From Symbiodinium natans (taxonomy: Eukaryota; Sar; Dinophyceae; Suessiales; Symbiodiniaceae), in contig CAJNDS010002354.1 in the NCBI GenBank assembly GCA_905221605.1, forward strand, positions 231,136 through 263,635: a DNA stretch of 32,500 nt, read 5' to 3'. The notes under the pieces were generated by a model. The model ran no database searches and was not told the DNA's origin. It saw only the letters and a list, made by a program, of their open reading frames with translations. The position numbers and the translations under genes were made by a program. This document shows positions 1 through 9,447 of the stretch, piece after piece; the first letter of the stretch is position 1, and each line of letters opens with the position of its first letter.

Positions 1-128
1 GGTTTAGGGAAGCTGTGGAAATAGGGAGCCAACACGGGGCCTCATGAAGTGCAGCCTAAAGCATGACGTCTTTGTTACCTGATGCCTCCGTCCCATGCCT
101 ATGTGATGTGCCCTAAACCGTTGAATTG

Positions 129-178
129 GGGTTTAGGGTTTAGGGTTTAGAGTTTAGGGTTTAGGGTTTAGGGTTTAG
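129..178 (+). repeat. Telomere-type TTTAGGG array
   Basis: About six near-perfect TTTAGGG units end in a converging CCTAAACCCT. Further blocks lie at about 413-466, 565-602, 712-800, 925-1025 and 1167-1250. The DNA between them is 60-150 bp of unique sequence, parts of which look exonic. Confidence 0.95.
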
Positions 179-837
179 CCTAAACCCTCCACCTTTCAAC
201 CAGTTGCAGGGAGACCCTCCCTGAGCACCGTGGAGACTCCCCGGACCCCTGCCCCCTTTCCCATCAGTAAACCTTACATCCCGAACTTGAGGCCATAGGC
301 CCTCAACCCTTCCTAGGACCCAAAGCCCAAAACCCTGAAAGAACGCTCCAAGGCAGAACCCTCAGCCCTAAACCGCAAACCCTACATGAACCCCAAGTCC
401 CTAAGCCCCAATAGGGTTTAGGGTTTAGGGTTTAGGGTTTAGGGTTTAGGGTTTAGGGTTTAGGGTTGGCTTGCCTCCCAGCCGAAAGACCTTACAGAAG
501 CCCAGGGCTGAATGACAACACCCCCCCGAATGAACCTAGAAGCTCTACAGCAACGGGTTTCGGGGTTTAGAGTTTAGGGTTTAGGGTTTAGGGTTTAGGG
601 TTCAGGGCGGAGCAGACAAAGCTCGAACCCGGCCTGCCTGCTGCCCGCATGCGAACCAACGCCCCCGACCTCCTTTTTTGGGGACTACTAGGAGGTTCAT
701 GGGTACTCGGAGGGTTTAGGGTTTAGGGTTTAGGGTTTGGGGTTTGGGGTTTAGGGTTTGGGGTTTAGGGTTTAGGTGTAGGGTTTAGGGTTTAGGGAGG
801 TAGGGTTAGAAGTACCCTACAACCCTATGGCTTGCAG

Positions 838-919
838 TTGCACCTTGACTCCTGGTCAACGAGCAGGCCCCAGAATTCAGTTGAATTCAAGTTCCGAGCC
901 GCCAGCAACCGCAGCCCAG
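838..919 (+). CDS. Exon-like segment, unknown gene
   Basis: It follows a CTTGCAG acceptor and stays open for 27 codons (starting CTLTPGQRAGPRIQ), ending at a possible GT donor in the next telomeric block. The function is not recognised. The support is the splice-like borders and a coding-like composition only. Confidence 0.25.
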
Positions 920-1050
920 GGTTTGGGGCTTTTCAGGGTTTAGGGTTTGGGGTTTAGGGCTTAGTAGGGTTTAGGGCTAGGGCTTTCATAGGGCTTAGGG
1001 CTTGAAAAGGTTTACTTGAAAGGGTTTAGGCTCTTTTTTTTCCTTCCTAG

Positions 1051-1170
1051 GGGCTCTAGACAGAAAAAAAGAGGCCTTGCTGAAGCGCATCCGTGTCAAG
1101 ACGAAGCAGGAGATCCTGCGGCAGCCAAACAAGGCAGCGCCAACTGGGGGAACTGCCCTGCTTGTTCATG
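1051..1170 (+). CDS. Exon-like segment, basic helical peptide
   Basis: It is preceded by a long pyrimidine tract ending CCTTCCTAG. One frame is open and rich in Lys, Arg and Leu (LLKRIRVKTKQEILRQ), which suggests a basic amphipathic helix. It runs into TTTAGGG repeats downstream. The family is unknown and the 3' border is uncertain. Confidence 0.4.
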
Positions 1171-1526
1171 GGTTTAGGGTTTAGGGCTAGGGTTTAGGGT
1201 TTAGGGTTTAGGGTTTATGGTTTACGGTTTAGGGTTTAGGGTTTAGGGTTGGTATTTCTCAGTAGGTTTAGAAGTACCCCACACAGGGTTCTAGCCATCA
1301 TTAGCTACCATTCTTCTAACCCTACCTCCAATGACCCCTAAGTTGGACCCCCAAGTGCCATTGTTTGGATTCAAGCAGCGTGCATAAGGGGTTGATCCAA
1401 GTTATGGGCCCTTTCCCTAAATCCCTATGCCCAAACCCAGGGTTTAGGGTTTAAACTCTTCTTGGTGCCCCAAACTCTGCGGATTGCACTTCTCATGGGA
1501 ATCCCCAAAGTGCCCATGATTTAGAA

Positions 1527-1548
1527 CCCCCCCCCCCCCCCCCCCCCC
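1527..1548 (+). repeat. Poly(C) tract, 22 C
   Basis: An uninterrupted run of 22 cytosines just upstream of an exon-like segment. Comparable runs occur at 11290-11306 (17), 19321-19336 (16) and 23631-23646 (16). Confidence 0.95.
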
Positions 1549-1559
1549 TGACAAACAAG

Positions 1560-1685
1560 AGCTCTCCCTGCCGTGACATCATCCACATTGCACCGCCCCC
1601 TATCCCCCCGATGATCCCTGTATACATTGTTGAGCTGCCCAAAACAGCTGTTCAGCTGCACAGGGCATTGGCCCCTAAACCCTAG
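1560..1685 (+). CDS. Exon-like segment, Pro/Ile-rich
   Basis: One frame is open for 41 codons to a TAG (contains CRDIIHIAPPPIPPMIPVYI, then VELPKTAVQLHRAL). Balanced hydrophobic use and the CAAG border suggest true coding sequence. The last codons run into CCCTAAA DNA, so the real exon probably ends a little earlier. The family is not recognised. Confidence 0.4.
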   Translation, partial: SSPCRDIIHIAPPPIPPMIPVYIVELPKTAVQLHRALAPKP

Positions 1686-1832
1686 GCCCTAAGCCCCAAA
1701 CCCTGAACCTTGAACCTCAAGCCCTAAACCTTAAGCCCCAAACCCCAAACCCGAAACCCTAAGCCCCAAACCCTAAACCCGAAACCCTAACCCTGGACCC
1801 TAAACCCTGAAACCTAAACCCTAAACTGCAAA
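1650..1832 (-). repeat. Degenerate CCCTAAA array
   Basis: Mixed CCCTAAA, CCCCAAA, CCCTGAA and CCCGAAA units. A second long degenerate array of the same orientation is at about 2560-2685. Confidence 0.85.
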
Positions 1833-1983
1833 TACTTACACAGACCCTAGGTCTCTGGCCAGCTCTTTCTAAGGGAAGTTGCATGGTACCTTAACATGGG
1901 GGCGCTTAAAAGGGGACCCTTGTATACCCCGTACATACCGTATATAATTTTAACGCTACGCGACCCGCCTCGGCCCGGCCCAG

Positions 1984-2043
1984 CGCATCCGCGTGAGCAT
2001 GGAGATTCCGCAGTTCCCAAGTCGCTGGACCCCAAGCAATAAG
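1984..2043 (+). CDS. Exon-like segment, 20 codons
   Basis: Bounded by GGCCCAG before and AATAAG|GTTGGG after, open in one frame (RIRVSMEIPQFPSRWTPSNK). The upstream 1900-1980 stretch is AT-richer and resembles the non-telomeric intron DNA elsewhere in the window. The gene is unknown. Confidence 0.45.
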
Positions 2044-2254
2044 GTTGGGTTTTGGGTTTAGGGTTCCGGGCTTAGGGAGGGGTGGGTTTAGGGTTCAGGG
2101 TCTAGGGATTAGGGTTTAGGGTTGAGAGTTGAAGGTTGAGGGTTGAGGGTTGAGAGCTTAGGGCAAAAGGTTTAGGGTTTAGGGTTTAGGGGTTTGGGGG
2201 CGTCGAATTCAAGGTTCTCAAGATTCAAGGCTTAGACTCTTCGTTTCGTGTCAG

Positions 2255-2308
2255 CTAATGCATCCCCGCCGTGCTCGCGCCAGTTGAGCCTCGGGCCCCC
2301 AAGCCAAG
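2255..2308 (+). CDS. Exon-like segment, 18 codons
   Basis: Lies between a TTTCGTGTCAG acceptor and a CAAG|GTTTCC donor, and codes for NASPPCSRQLSLGPPSQ in phase 1. A poly(G) region follows at once. The product is unknown. Confidence 0.3.
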
Positions 2309-2317
2309 GTTTCCTGG

Positions 2318-2460
2318 GGGGGGGGGGTGGGGGGTGGGGGGGGGGGGGTTCAGATCCCGGTTGCCAAGGGGGGGGGGGGGGTAGCCATTTGAGGAAAATA
2401 AAAAGGGGGCCGACAATTGGCTCTGGGTGTGGGGGAGGATTTGGAGGGGGGTGCCTGTTC
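2318..2460 (+). repeat. G-rich low-complexity region
   Basis: Long G runs broken by T, A and short mixed sequence. It would read as poly-Gly or poly-Pro in several frames, so I do not treat those frames as genes. Confidence 0.8.
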
Positions 2461-2690
2461 TCACAACCTATACACCTTCGGCCCGAGGCCTCGGCGGATT
2501 AAGGGCTCATACATCACAAGGGAGGTAAGGGACCATATTAAGGGCCCATGAAATTACCTTAAACCCTAAACCTTGAACCCTAAACCCTAAACCCTGAACC
2601 CTGAACCCTAAACCCTAAACCCTAAACCCGAAACCCTAAACCCTAAACCCTAAGCCCTAAGCCCTAAACCCTAAACCCTAAACCCATTAG

Positions 2691-2774
2691 ATTGATCAAG
2701 CCGAGGCTTTCTACCGCCGACTCGTCAGCCTGGCGAATGTCGGGGAGCTGCCACAAACCCCGTCCCTTTGCAAG
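2691..2774 (+). CDS. Exon-like segment, 28 codons
   Basis: Follows CCCATTAG directly after a CCCTAAA array and ends at TGCAAG|GCAAGG, a good GC donor. The frame (EAFYRRLVSLANVGELPQTP) looks like a folded helical segment. The family is unknown. Confidence 0.45.
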
Positions 2775-2796
2775 GCAAGGCCCGACTGAGGGTTTA

Positions 2797-2905
2797 ATGT
2801 TTAGGGTTTAGGGTTTGGGGTTTAGGGTTTAGGGTTTGGGGTTTGGGGTTTGGGGTTTAGGGTTTGGGGTTTGGGGTTTGGGGTTTGGGGTTTGGGGTTT
2901 GGGGA
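2797..2905 (+). repeat. TTTAGGG to TTTGGGG array
   Basis: The array begins with TTTAGGG and changes to a run of about nine TTTGGGG units, a local variant of the telomere unit. Confidence 0.9.
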
Positions 2906-3065
2906 TCTTAAACCGTTTAGGGTTCAGGGTCTACTATCTTCATGACGTTCTGTCATTGATTGGTTTGGTCCCGCATCCACCTGTAAACTTCAAGACAGTG
3001 GCATGAGCATGTCATGAGTATGCGTAAGCACGAGAGAATGTTGCAGACGTGTTTTGAGACGGAAG

Positions 3066-3197
3066 GACGCGGTGGAGTGCATGGTCAGCGCGGCCGTTTG
3101 CGCAGTCGAATCTGCGCCATCTGGGAAGGCGCCGGGAGATGCGCAGTACCAGCGCGCAAGCGACGTGGCCCTGCATCCCTCCACCCCCAGACACTAA
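3066..3197 (+). CDS. Exon-like segment, 43 codons
   Basis: Among several open frames here, this one has the most protein-like composition (AVECMVSAAVCAVESAPSGK, then APGDAQYQRASDVALHP) and ends at a TAA. Possible AG acceptors lie just upstream. The minus-strand frames overlapping it look like shadows. The product is unknown. Confidence 0.35.
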   Translation, partial: DAVECMVSAAVCAVESAPSGKAPGDAQYQRASDVALHPSTPRH

Positions 3198-3281
3198 TTC
3201 CATAAAGCCCTAAACCCTGAGCCCCGAACCCTAAACCCTAAAAGCCTAAACCCTAACAGCCCCAAACCCTGCCCGACGCAG

Positions 3282-3347
3282 GTGCTGGGCAAGCTGTTCC
3301 ACTCCCTCCAACAGTTACAGGCATCCTCGGGCTTTTGGATGCCTTGA
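3282..3347 (+). CDS. Exon-like segment, 21 codons
   Basis: Follows CCGACGCAG after a CCCTAAA block, codes for VLGKLFHSLQQLQASSGF and stops at TGA. It could be a terminal exon. The gene is unknown. Confidence 0.35.
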   Translation: MLGKLFHSLQQLQASSGFWMP

Positions 3348-3651
3348 AATTGGTGTACGCGGGTTTAGGGTTTAGGGCTTAGGGCTATGGGGTTAGGGTT
3401 GAGGGCTTAGAGTTTAAAGTTTAGGGTTTAGGGCTTCGTGTTTAGGTCTTAGGGTTTCAACGTCTGATGCAGGAGAGCAGCTGACCCGCAAACCCGAAAA
3501 CCACAAGCAGCCGCGTAAGTGAGCTGGGGGACGCATAGGCTTAGGACGAGAAGTTCGACTGTTGGCCCCCGCAATTCCGGTCATGCCAACGAGAATTGCT
3601 ACCTGTTTCCTGCACCCCCTCCCCTCGCCGATGTGTGCTTTGCGACAGCGG

Positions 3652-3766
3652 AACACCAAACCACAAGAGGAAGCAGCATGAATTTAGGGTTTTTTAACGT
3701 TAAAGAACCCTAAAAGGGTTTTTTAACGTTAAAAAACACCAAACCACAAGAGGAAGCAGCATGAAT
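3652..3766 (+). repeat. 32-bp direct repeats flanking a double palindrome
   Basis: The 32 bp at 3652-3683 recur exactly at 3735-3766. The 51 bp between hold two inverted repeats centred on AACGTT. One is 30 bp with a single mismatched pair and TTAGGG/CCCTAA ends (3684-3713). The other is a perfect 20-bp palindrome, GTTTTTTAACGTTAAAAAAC (3718-3737). No coding role is visible. Confidence 0.95.
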
Positions 3767-4019
3767 GTTGATGTCCATGCATCGTCGATTGAATAGACCC
3801 ATGCAGAAGCTCAAGGAAGCATGGGCTCAGGGTTTCGGGTCCAGCTCTGGGAGGGGGTTTAGGGTTTAGGGTTTAGGGTTTAGGGTTTAGGGTTTTGTTT
3901 CCAACTCGCAGGAACACCTCCCCAGGTGGGGGGGGAGGGTCTGATCTAGATTACAGGCCCCCCTACGGAAAGTCTGTTCCTTGCAGCTTCGCATGCCTAG
4001 GCTGAAAAACCCTTCCCCT

Positions 4020-4200
4020 GGTGTCCATCCTATCCTGCCCATGTGGGGGTGTACGAAAAGAAGGGAACTCTAACCCCCGGGTAGGATTCCCTTATCATAA
4101 GGACCCCAAAAAGGTACCCTTAATCATCTTCCCCTATATAGCCCATACATATACCATATATAGCCCCTATGTACCTAAACCCCCACGTCCTTTTTTTCAG
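4020..4200 (+). other. Intron-like element, acceptor-proximal
   Basis: A pyrimidine tract and CAG end this AT-richer stretch. Its interior (GTAGGATTCCCTTATCATAA, then GGACCCC) closely matches the DNA at about 31869-31910, so both probably derive from one intron element family. The 5' border is not resolved. Confidence 0.5.
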
Positions 4201-4308
4201 GAGTTGAGCCCAACTGCCCCTTGGCCGCAGTTGCCATGCCCAGATGGGCAGAAAAGGAGGTTCATCGGGCATAACCCCCGCTGCTGTCTAGAGAGTTTTA
4301 GGCTTTAG
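4201..4308 (+). CDS. Exon-like segment, Pro/Arg-rich
   Basis: Starts right after TTTTTTTCAG, the clearest acceptor of the first 5 kb. It reads ELSPTAPWPQLPCPDGQKRR and then FIGHNPRCCLES before entering TTTAGGG repeats; the true end is probably before 4297. The product is unknown. Confidence 0.45.
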   Translation, partial: ELSPTAPWPQLPCPDGQKRRFIGHNPRCCLESFRL

Positions 4309-4429
4309 GGTTTAGGGTTTAGGGTTTTAGGCTGAACAAACCTATACTACTTATACAGGGCCCAGAGATATTTGCAGTTTAAACCTTGCTTCGTAGAACC
4401 ATGTTCGAAGCTCTATTCCACGTAAACAG

Positions 4430-4503
4430 GCCTGTCTGTTCGGGGAGACTGTACGTTGCACGGCTGATGCTCGCAAACGCCCTGCATCCAAACTCTGGAG
4501 CAG
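4430..4503 (+). CDS. Exon-like segment, 24 codons
   Basis: Bounded by GTAAACAG and AGCAG|GTGGCG. It encodes ACLFGETVRCTADARKRPAS and a few more residues. The gene is unknown. Confidence 0.4.
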
Positions 4504-4796
4504 GTGGCGCACGCAACCGCAAGGTTCTTGGTTCAGGATTGAGGTTTAGGGTTTAGGATTCTTGTGGAATGCCCCGGCCGGTTGTCCAGTTGTCCCCCTC
4601 AGTCCTGGCCGAGGAATTGCCCGGAATCCTGTTGGATATGGCAGATGCTGTGAGGGGCTTGCCGTAGGCATCCAGCTTTCGCACGCAAAAAAGGATGGGA
4701 CTCAACGTTGTAACCCTAAGGTGGTGAGGGGGGCGGAGGTGGGGGTGTCGTTTTTCAGGGGGGCTAAAGCCTTAAGCCTTAAGCCCTAAGCCCTAG

Positions 4797-4960
4797 GCCC
4801 TAAACCCTAAACCCTAAACCCTATAAACCCCATAAACCCTATAAACCCTATAAACCCTATAAACCCTGTAAACCCTATAAACCCTATAAACCCTATAGAC
4901 CCTATAAACCCTATAAACCCTATAGACCCTATAGACCCTATAAACCCTAAACCCTAGACC
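4797..4960 (-). repeat. CCCTATAAA nonamer array
   Basis: After a few CCCTAAA units the array switches to a homogeneous 9-bp unit, CCCTATAAA, repeated more than ten times with a few G changes. The reverse-oriented form of this unit makes up the array at 14103-14247. Confidence 0.95.
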
Positions 4961-5033
4961 TAAGCTGGTCATTTAGAGCCTCAAAAACCTAGGGATGGCC
5001 CCGCGTTCCTTGAAACATGCCGGCTCCGGCGAT

Positions 5034-5141
5034 TTTAGGGTTTAGGGTTTAGGGTTCAGGGTTTAGGGTTTAGGGTTTAGGGTTCAGGGTTTAGGGTTTA
5101 GGGTTCAGGGTTTAGGGTTTAGGGTTTAGGGTTTAGGGTTT
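5034..5141 (+). repeat. TTTAGGG array with TTCAGGG variants
   Basis: About fifteen units, with TTCAGGG interspersed at regular intervals. The opposite-strand arrays at 5522-5668 and 5846-5960 are CCCTAAA with CCCCTAA and CCCTAAG variants. Confidence 0.95.
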
Positions 5142-5280
5142 GCTTACTTAGCCAATAAGTGAACTTTAAACTTTTAAGGTTTCCTTATATAGTAGGAACA
5201 ATAAGGTTTAGCCCTTTTCATTCCGCGGGTTTCCGAGAAGTAAGTATGGTTCTGGTTATGTTCTCCCTCTTCCTGCAGTG

Positions 5281-5310
5281 ATGGCTACTACCAAGGGGGC
5301 GTTAGCAGGA
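5281..5310 (+). CDS. Possible first exon of the membrane-protein gene
   Basis: An ATG lies 2 nt after a pyrimidine tract ending CTTCCTGCAG, which would suit a spliced-leader trans-splice site. The frame is open for 46 codons if read through (to 5421). A GTATGT donor after codon 10 (MATTKGALAG) would join in phase 0 to the exon at 5767. No signal peptide is visible, so membership in the downstream gene is a guess. Confidence 0.25.
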
Positions 5311-5766
5311 GTATGTCGTAGAAGGGAACTGCTAGGATGCTTTTCAGTGAACCCCAAACCCTCAACCCGAAGCAGCCAATTTTTTGTACCTCTTGTGGCG
5401 TCTGTGGCCACGTTTGGCTGACTTGGGTTTAGGGTTTATGGTGGAGGGGGTTTTCCTCGGCAAGTTATCGGTTGGTCCTTTTTTTTTGTTATGGGCCCTG
5501 CACCCGCCTCCCTTGCGTCCCCCTAAACCCTCAACCCTAAACTCTGAACCCTAAACCCTACACCCTAAACCCTAAACCCTAACCCCTAACCCCTAACCCC
5601 TAACCCCTAAACCCTAAACCCTAAACCCTAAACCCTAAACCCTAGACCCTAAACCCTAAACCCCCCTACCCCGATCATGGTCGGGTGTGGCTCAAGGTGC
5701 GTTCAGCACCGCATCAGGCAATTTTACACAAGCCTGCAGCCCTAATTCTGGGGGCTTGTTCTGTAG

Positions 5767-5822
5767 GCGATAAGAGATAGATGGGTGTCAGAGAACGCTT
5801 TCGTAGGACAGATCGCAGCGGC
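5767..5822 (+). CDS. Membrane-protein gene, upstream exon
   Basis: It follows GGCTTGTTCTGTAG and ends at GC|GTGAGATC, a good GT donor. It encodes AIRDRWVSENAFVGQIAA plus two bases, which pair with the single leading base of the next exon. The intron after it holds the 5846-5960 CCCTAAA array. Confidence 0.5.
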
Positions 5823-5966
5823 GTGAGATCATGAGAGTCGGTTCCCCTAAACCCTAAACCCCAAACCTTAAACCTTAAACCTTAGACCCTAAACCCTAAA
5901 CCCTAAAACCTAAGCCCTAAGCCCTAAACCCTAAACCCTACACCCTAAACCCTAAACCCGGCTCAG

Positions 5967-6085
5967 TCGGCGAAGGCCGGTCCATACCCCTCTTGCTTCA
6001 TGGACTCCAGTGGCAATGCCCGAGAAGTTCAACTACATGACAAGTTCTCCAGAACCTGAGCCACATGGCTTCCCAAGGAAGCTCG
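5967..6085 (+). CDS. Membrane-protein gene, exon
   Basis: After CCGGCTCAG the frame reads RRRPVHTPLASWTPVAMPEK, then FNYMTSSPEPEPHGFPRKL. It ends in phase 1 at CTCG|GGAGGCCC, the same position at which two other copies of the introner family end their exons (CTGG|GTAGGCCC, CTCG|GCAGGCCC). Confidence 0.5.
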
Positions 6086-6194
6086 GGAGGCCCTTGGGAC
6101 GTTTTACTTGATTCCCTTCTTGGGCTTGAGAGGGCCCTATTGAAGAATTTGTTTCTAAGGGCTTTGAGGGACTTCCCTAGGAAGAGTGGTGAAG
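6086..6194 (+). mobile_element. Introner family 1, copy 1
   Basis: It starts GGAGGCCCTTGGGA and ends near AGGGACTTCCCTAGGAAG, then GGTGAAG. The order of blocks matches the copies at 9034, 21330 and 24147. The GGCCCTT start and the AAGGG(C) region near the end form short inverted ends. This copy has a GG donor and no telomeric insert. Confidence 0.5.
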
Positions 6195-6312
6195 TTGGTC
6201 TGGATGCAGCTCGTATGTTCTCTTTGCAGCCAGTGCAATCTGGGAACTGAGCTTCTTCCAGTTTGCACTCTTGGCGCTACTTTGATGACTCGAAGCCTCA
6301 ATCTTTCTCCAG

Positions 6313-9033
6313 AATATTTTTGCAGCTCCTCTACGACGGATGCCGGCACCAGCACCAACACTACCACGGCCACCACAAGCTCCACAGTCTCTGGGACATC
6401 GAGCACGACAAGCTTCACAACAGTGTCGTCCAGCAGCAGCACGCAGACTTCACGGACCAGTACCACAACATCTACGTCCTTCACGACAGGCACGACCTCC
6501 AGCACCTCCACGAGCAGCAGCTCCAGCACATCTGGCACAAGCTCCAGCACCAGCATCTCTTCATCCAGCCTTACCTTCAGCTCCACCACCACAACTTCCG
6601 AAACTGTGACAAGCAGTTCCTCCTCCAGCACCACCTCTACCTCAACAACGACCAGCACGCGAACGAGCTCATCGTCCACACGAAGCAGCACGTCCAACAC
6701 GGTGACATCTACTTCCAGAACCAGCTCCAGCACATCAAGCAGCAGCTCGACCACCCTCACCAGTAGCAGTTCTAGCACATCTTCAAGCTCATCGACTTCG
6801 ACTTCAAGCACTGCAACGATAACGAGCAGCTCTTCTACTTCAAGCACCAGCTCATCCAGCACGTCCACAAGCTCTACCTCCTCAAGCACAAGCACATCCA
6901 GCACGACTACAAGCTCATCGACTTCGACTTCAAGCGCTTCAACTTCAACGAGCAGCTCTTCCACTTCAAGCACCAGCACATCCAGCACGTCCACAAGCTC
7001 TACCACCTCAAGCACAAGCACATCCAGCACGTCAACAAGCTCATCGACTTCGACTTCAAGCACCTCAAGTACGACGAGCAGCTCTTCCACTTCAAGCACC
7101 AGCACATCCAGCACGTCCACAAGCTCTACCTCCTCAAGCACAAGCACATCCAGCACGTCAACAAGCTCATCGACTTCGACTTCAAGCACTTCAAGTACGA
7201 CGAGCAGCTCTTCCACTTCAAGCACCAGCACATCCAGCACGTCCACAAGCTCTACCTCCTCAAGCACAAGCACATCCAGCACGTCAACAAGCTCATCGAC
7301 TTCGACTTCAAGCACTTCAAGTACGACGAGCAGCTCTTCCACTTCAAGCACCAGCACATCCAGCACGTCCACAAGCTCTACCACGTCAAGCACGTCTACA
7401 AGCTCATCGACTTCGACTTCAAGCACCTCAAGTACGACGAGCAGCTCTTCCACTTCAAGCACCAGCTCATCCAGCACGTCCACAAGCTCTACCACCTCAA
7501 GCACAAGCACATCCAGCACGTCAACAAGCTCATCGACTTCGACTTCAAGCACTTCAAGTACAACGAGCAGCTCTTCCACATCAAGCACATTTACAACAAC
7601 CTCCACGTCCGTTTCACACACCACCACCACGTCTTCTATCACTTCAGTCACAAGTACATCCAAAACAAGCTCCAGCACAACAAGCACCATGACCTCAAGT
7701 ACGGCAACCACGAGCACTGCCTCGAGCAGCACGAGGACCTGGACATCACGGACCACCACCAGCACGTCCAGTACCGTGTCGACCCTTACCAGCACAACAC
7801 GAACCACGACGAGTAAGACGACTACCAGGACGACCTCAACATCAAGCGTGAGCTCAAGCACCGCTACCACGATCACAGCTACGACCTCCACCGCTACCAC
7901 GATCACTGCGACGAGCAGCACGATCACCTCGACGTCCCAGACTACCACCAGCACCTCCAGCATCACACTGACCCTTACCAGCACATCCCAGACTTCGTCT
8001 ACACGAAGCACCACTAGCACGACGACTTCGTCCACACGCACCACAACGAGCAAGAGCATGACAAGCACCTCAACGTCCTCGACTTCGAGCCTTAGCAGCA
8101 GTACATTCACAACATCAACAAAGACCCAGACGAGTGTCTCCAGCACCACTAGCACCACAAGCAGCACTAGCAGCACCAGCACTACTTCCACCGTAGTCGG
8201 CCGCCGTCTGCAAGACAGCTCATCTCTCACCTGCCGTCGAATTCTTGGTGGCGTGCCCGTGAACTCAACCAGCGGCCTGGCTTCGTGCCAAGATGAACAC
8301 GAGGCAGACAGGTGCCGCGTAGATGTCCAGGCCGGGGATTCTTCCCAGTGCGCATGCCCACTGCCGGCCCCAGGTGACCAGCAGGACTCCTGCCAAGTCT
8401 GTGCCACTGTCGGCACTGATGTCACGGACAGCGTGCGCAAGCTCTTCGAAGTGCGCTGGTCGCCCGAGATTGTCAACTTTGGTCCCGGCTGTGGGGCGGA
8501 GGGGTCATCAGTAGATGGCTACTATGTCCAGTTGCTGGACGAATGTGGCACGGTGTTGCAGGTGGTGGGCACTGTCACCAGCATCCAGCAAGAGGACTCT
8601 GCACCTACTCAACTGCTGGAATGTTGCCATGATTCCTGGTACATGCTTGACCTGCAAGACGTGCTGCTCGGACAGGCTATGATGGGCACGGCGGGCATTG
8701 CCGGTATTGCCATTGTTCCCTACAAGGGCACCACGAACTACTCTGGGGCGACACTCCCCATGATTCAGATGGGTTCAAGCACTTCATCCCCGACCGTGGC
8801 TTCAACCTCCAGCCCTCTCCTCACGACCGGGGCCCCAACGCAGCCCTCCACTACAGAGGTCCCAGACACAACGACCGAGACAGTTCCCATCGAGACCGAG
8901 AACCCCCAGGCTCGCCAGAAAGAAGCCGCGGCGGCGGCAGTAGAAGCATTTGAGGAAGTCCGGCGGCAGCAGGCGAACCTGGCCATCCAGGAGTTGAAGG
9001 AGCTGCTGCTCCCCAACGAGACCCTGAAGCTGG
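6313..9033 (+). CDS. Membrane-protein gene, mucin-like ectodomain exon
   Basis: This one long open frame is almost pure Ser/Thr from about 6327 to 8195, as expected of a heavily O-glycosylated extracellular stalk. A Cys-containing stretch follows (8196-8760; motifs SLTCRR, CRVDVQ, CACPLP, CQVCA, LLECCHD), probably a small disulphide-bonded domain of unknown family. A second Ser/Thr/Pro spacer (8770-8905) comes next, then a short Ala/Glu-rich helix (AAAAAVEAFEEVRRQQANLA). The chosen start follows TCTCCAG and joins in phase to the previous exon across a 100-nt GTATGT...CAG intron. The frame is also open back to 6186, so an earlier start is possible. The long open antisense frame is a consequence of the repeated TCN/ACN codons. 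The extracellular location is inferred from composition and the downstream membrane helices. Confidence 0.75.
6824..7580 (+). repeat. 126-bp tandem repeat inside the Ser/Thr exon
   Basis: The block beginning GAGCAGCTCTTC recurs at 6824, 6950, 7076, 7202, 7328, 7439 and 7565. The spacing is 126 bp (42 codons) except for one unit shortened by 15 bp. Both lengths keep the frame. The three middle units are nearly identical, which suggests recent unequal exchange. Confidence 0.9.
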
Positions 9034-9195
9034 GTAGGCCCTTGGGAACATTTTTCCATTGAAGAGGATCATATTCAGGAATATCCCTAAACCCTAAACC
9101 CTAAACCCTAAACCCTAAACCCTAAACCCTAAACCCTGAACCCCTAAATTTTTCAGAGGGTTTTAAGGGCCCTCCGAGGAAAGTTACCAGCAAAG
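9034..9195 (+). mobile_element. Introner family 1, copy 2, with CCCTAAA insert
   Basis: A phase-1 GT-AG intron beginning GTAGGCCCTTGGGA and ending with AGAGGGTTTTAAGGGCC and CAGCAAAG. The GGCCCTT and AAGGGCC ends are inverted. About eight CCCTAAA units (9086-9138) sit in the middle. AGs at 9156 and 9204 would also keep phase, but family alignment favours 9195. Confidence 0.65.
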
Positions 9196-9377
9196 CAGTG
9201 GCAGGCAGCAACCTCACCTTCGCAGTGGTGAACACGTCGAACATCGTGAACGACACGGAGCTTGAAGGTGAAGGCAACACGTCCGTCCTCGTGCCCGTCG
9301 GCTTATTCCGAGAGCTTGCAAGGAGAGCGGAGGGCGTCTGGGTCATTGTTGAAGATCACTTTGCATCTTTTTTTGGG
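9196..9377 (+). CDS. Membrane-protein gene, GAIN/REJ-like exon
   Basis: It reads VAGSNLTFAVVNTSNIVNDT and then TSVLVPVGLFRELARRAEGV, which resembles the beta-rich segment before a GPS motif (alternating hydrophobics, N-glycosylation sequons NLT, NTS, NDT). The listed end is where the frame stops. A GC donor at 9334 gives the only phase-consistent join to the next exon, so the true end may be 9333. Confidence 0.55.
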
Positions 9378-9447
9378 TAATCAAACACAACCAGGAATGA
9401 ACAATGATCATTTTAGATAAATTTGTACTGTCCCAACTATGGTTCAG

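Noticed and set aside
5680-5697. TGGCTCAAG resembling the 3' end of the dinoflagellate spliced leader
   Set aside because: Only nine bases match and the preceding CCATTTT is missing, so a relic leader is not supported.
6155-8476. A 773-codon minus-strand open frame rich in Val, Glu, Leu and Asp
   Set aside because: It is the antisense of the Ser/Thr repeat; TCN and ACN codons leave the opposite frame open. It has no natural start or neighbours and a monotonous composition.
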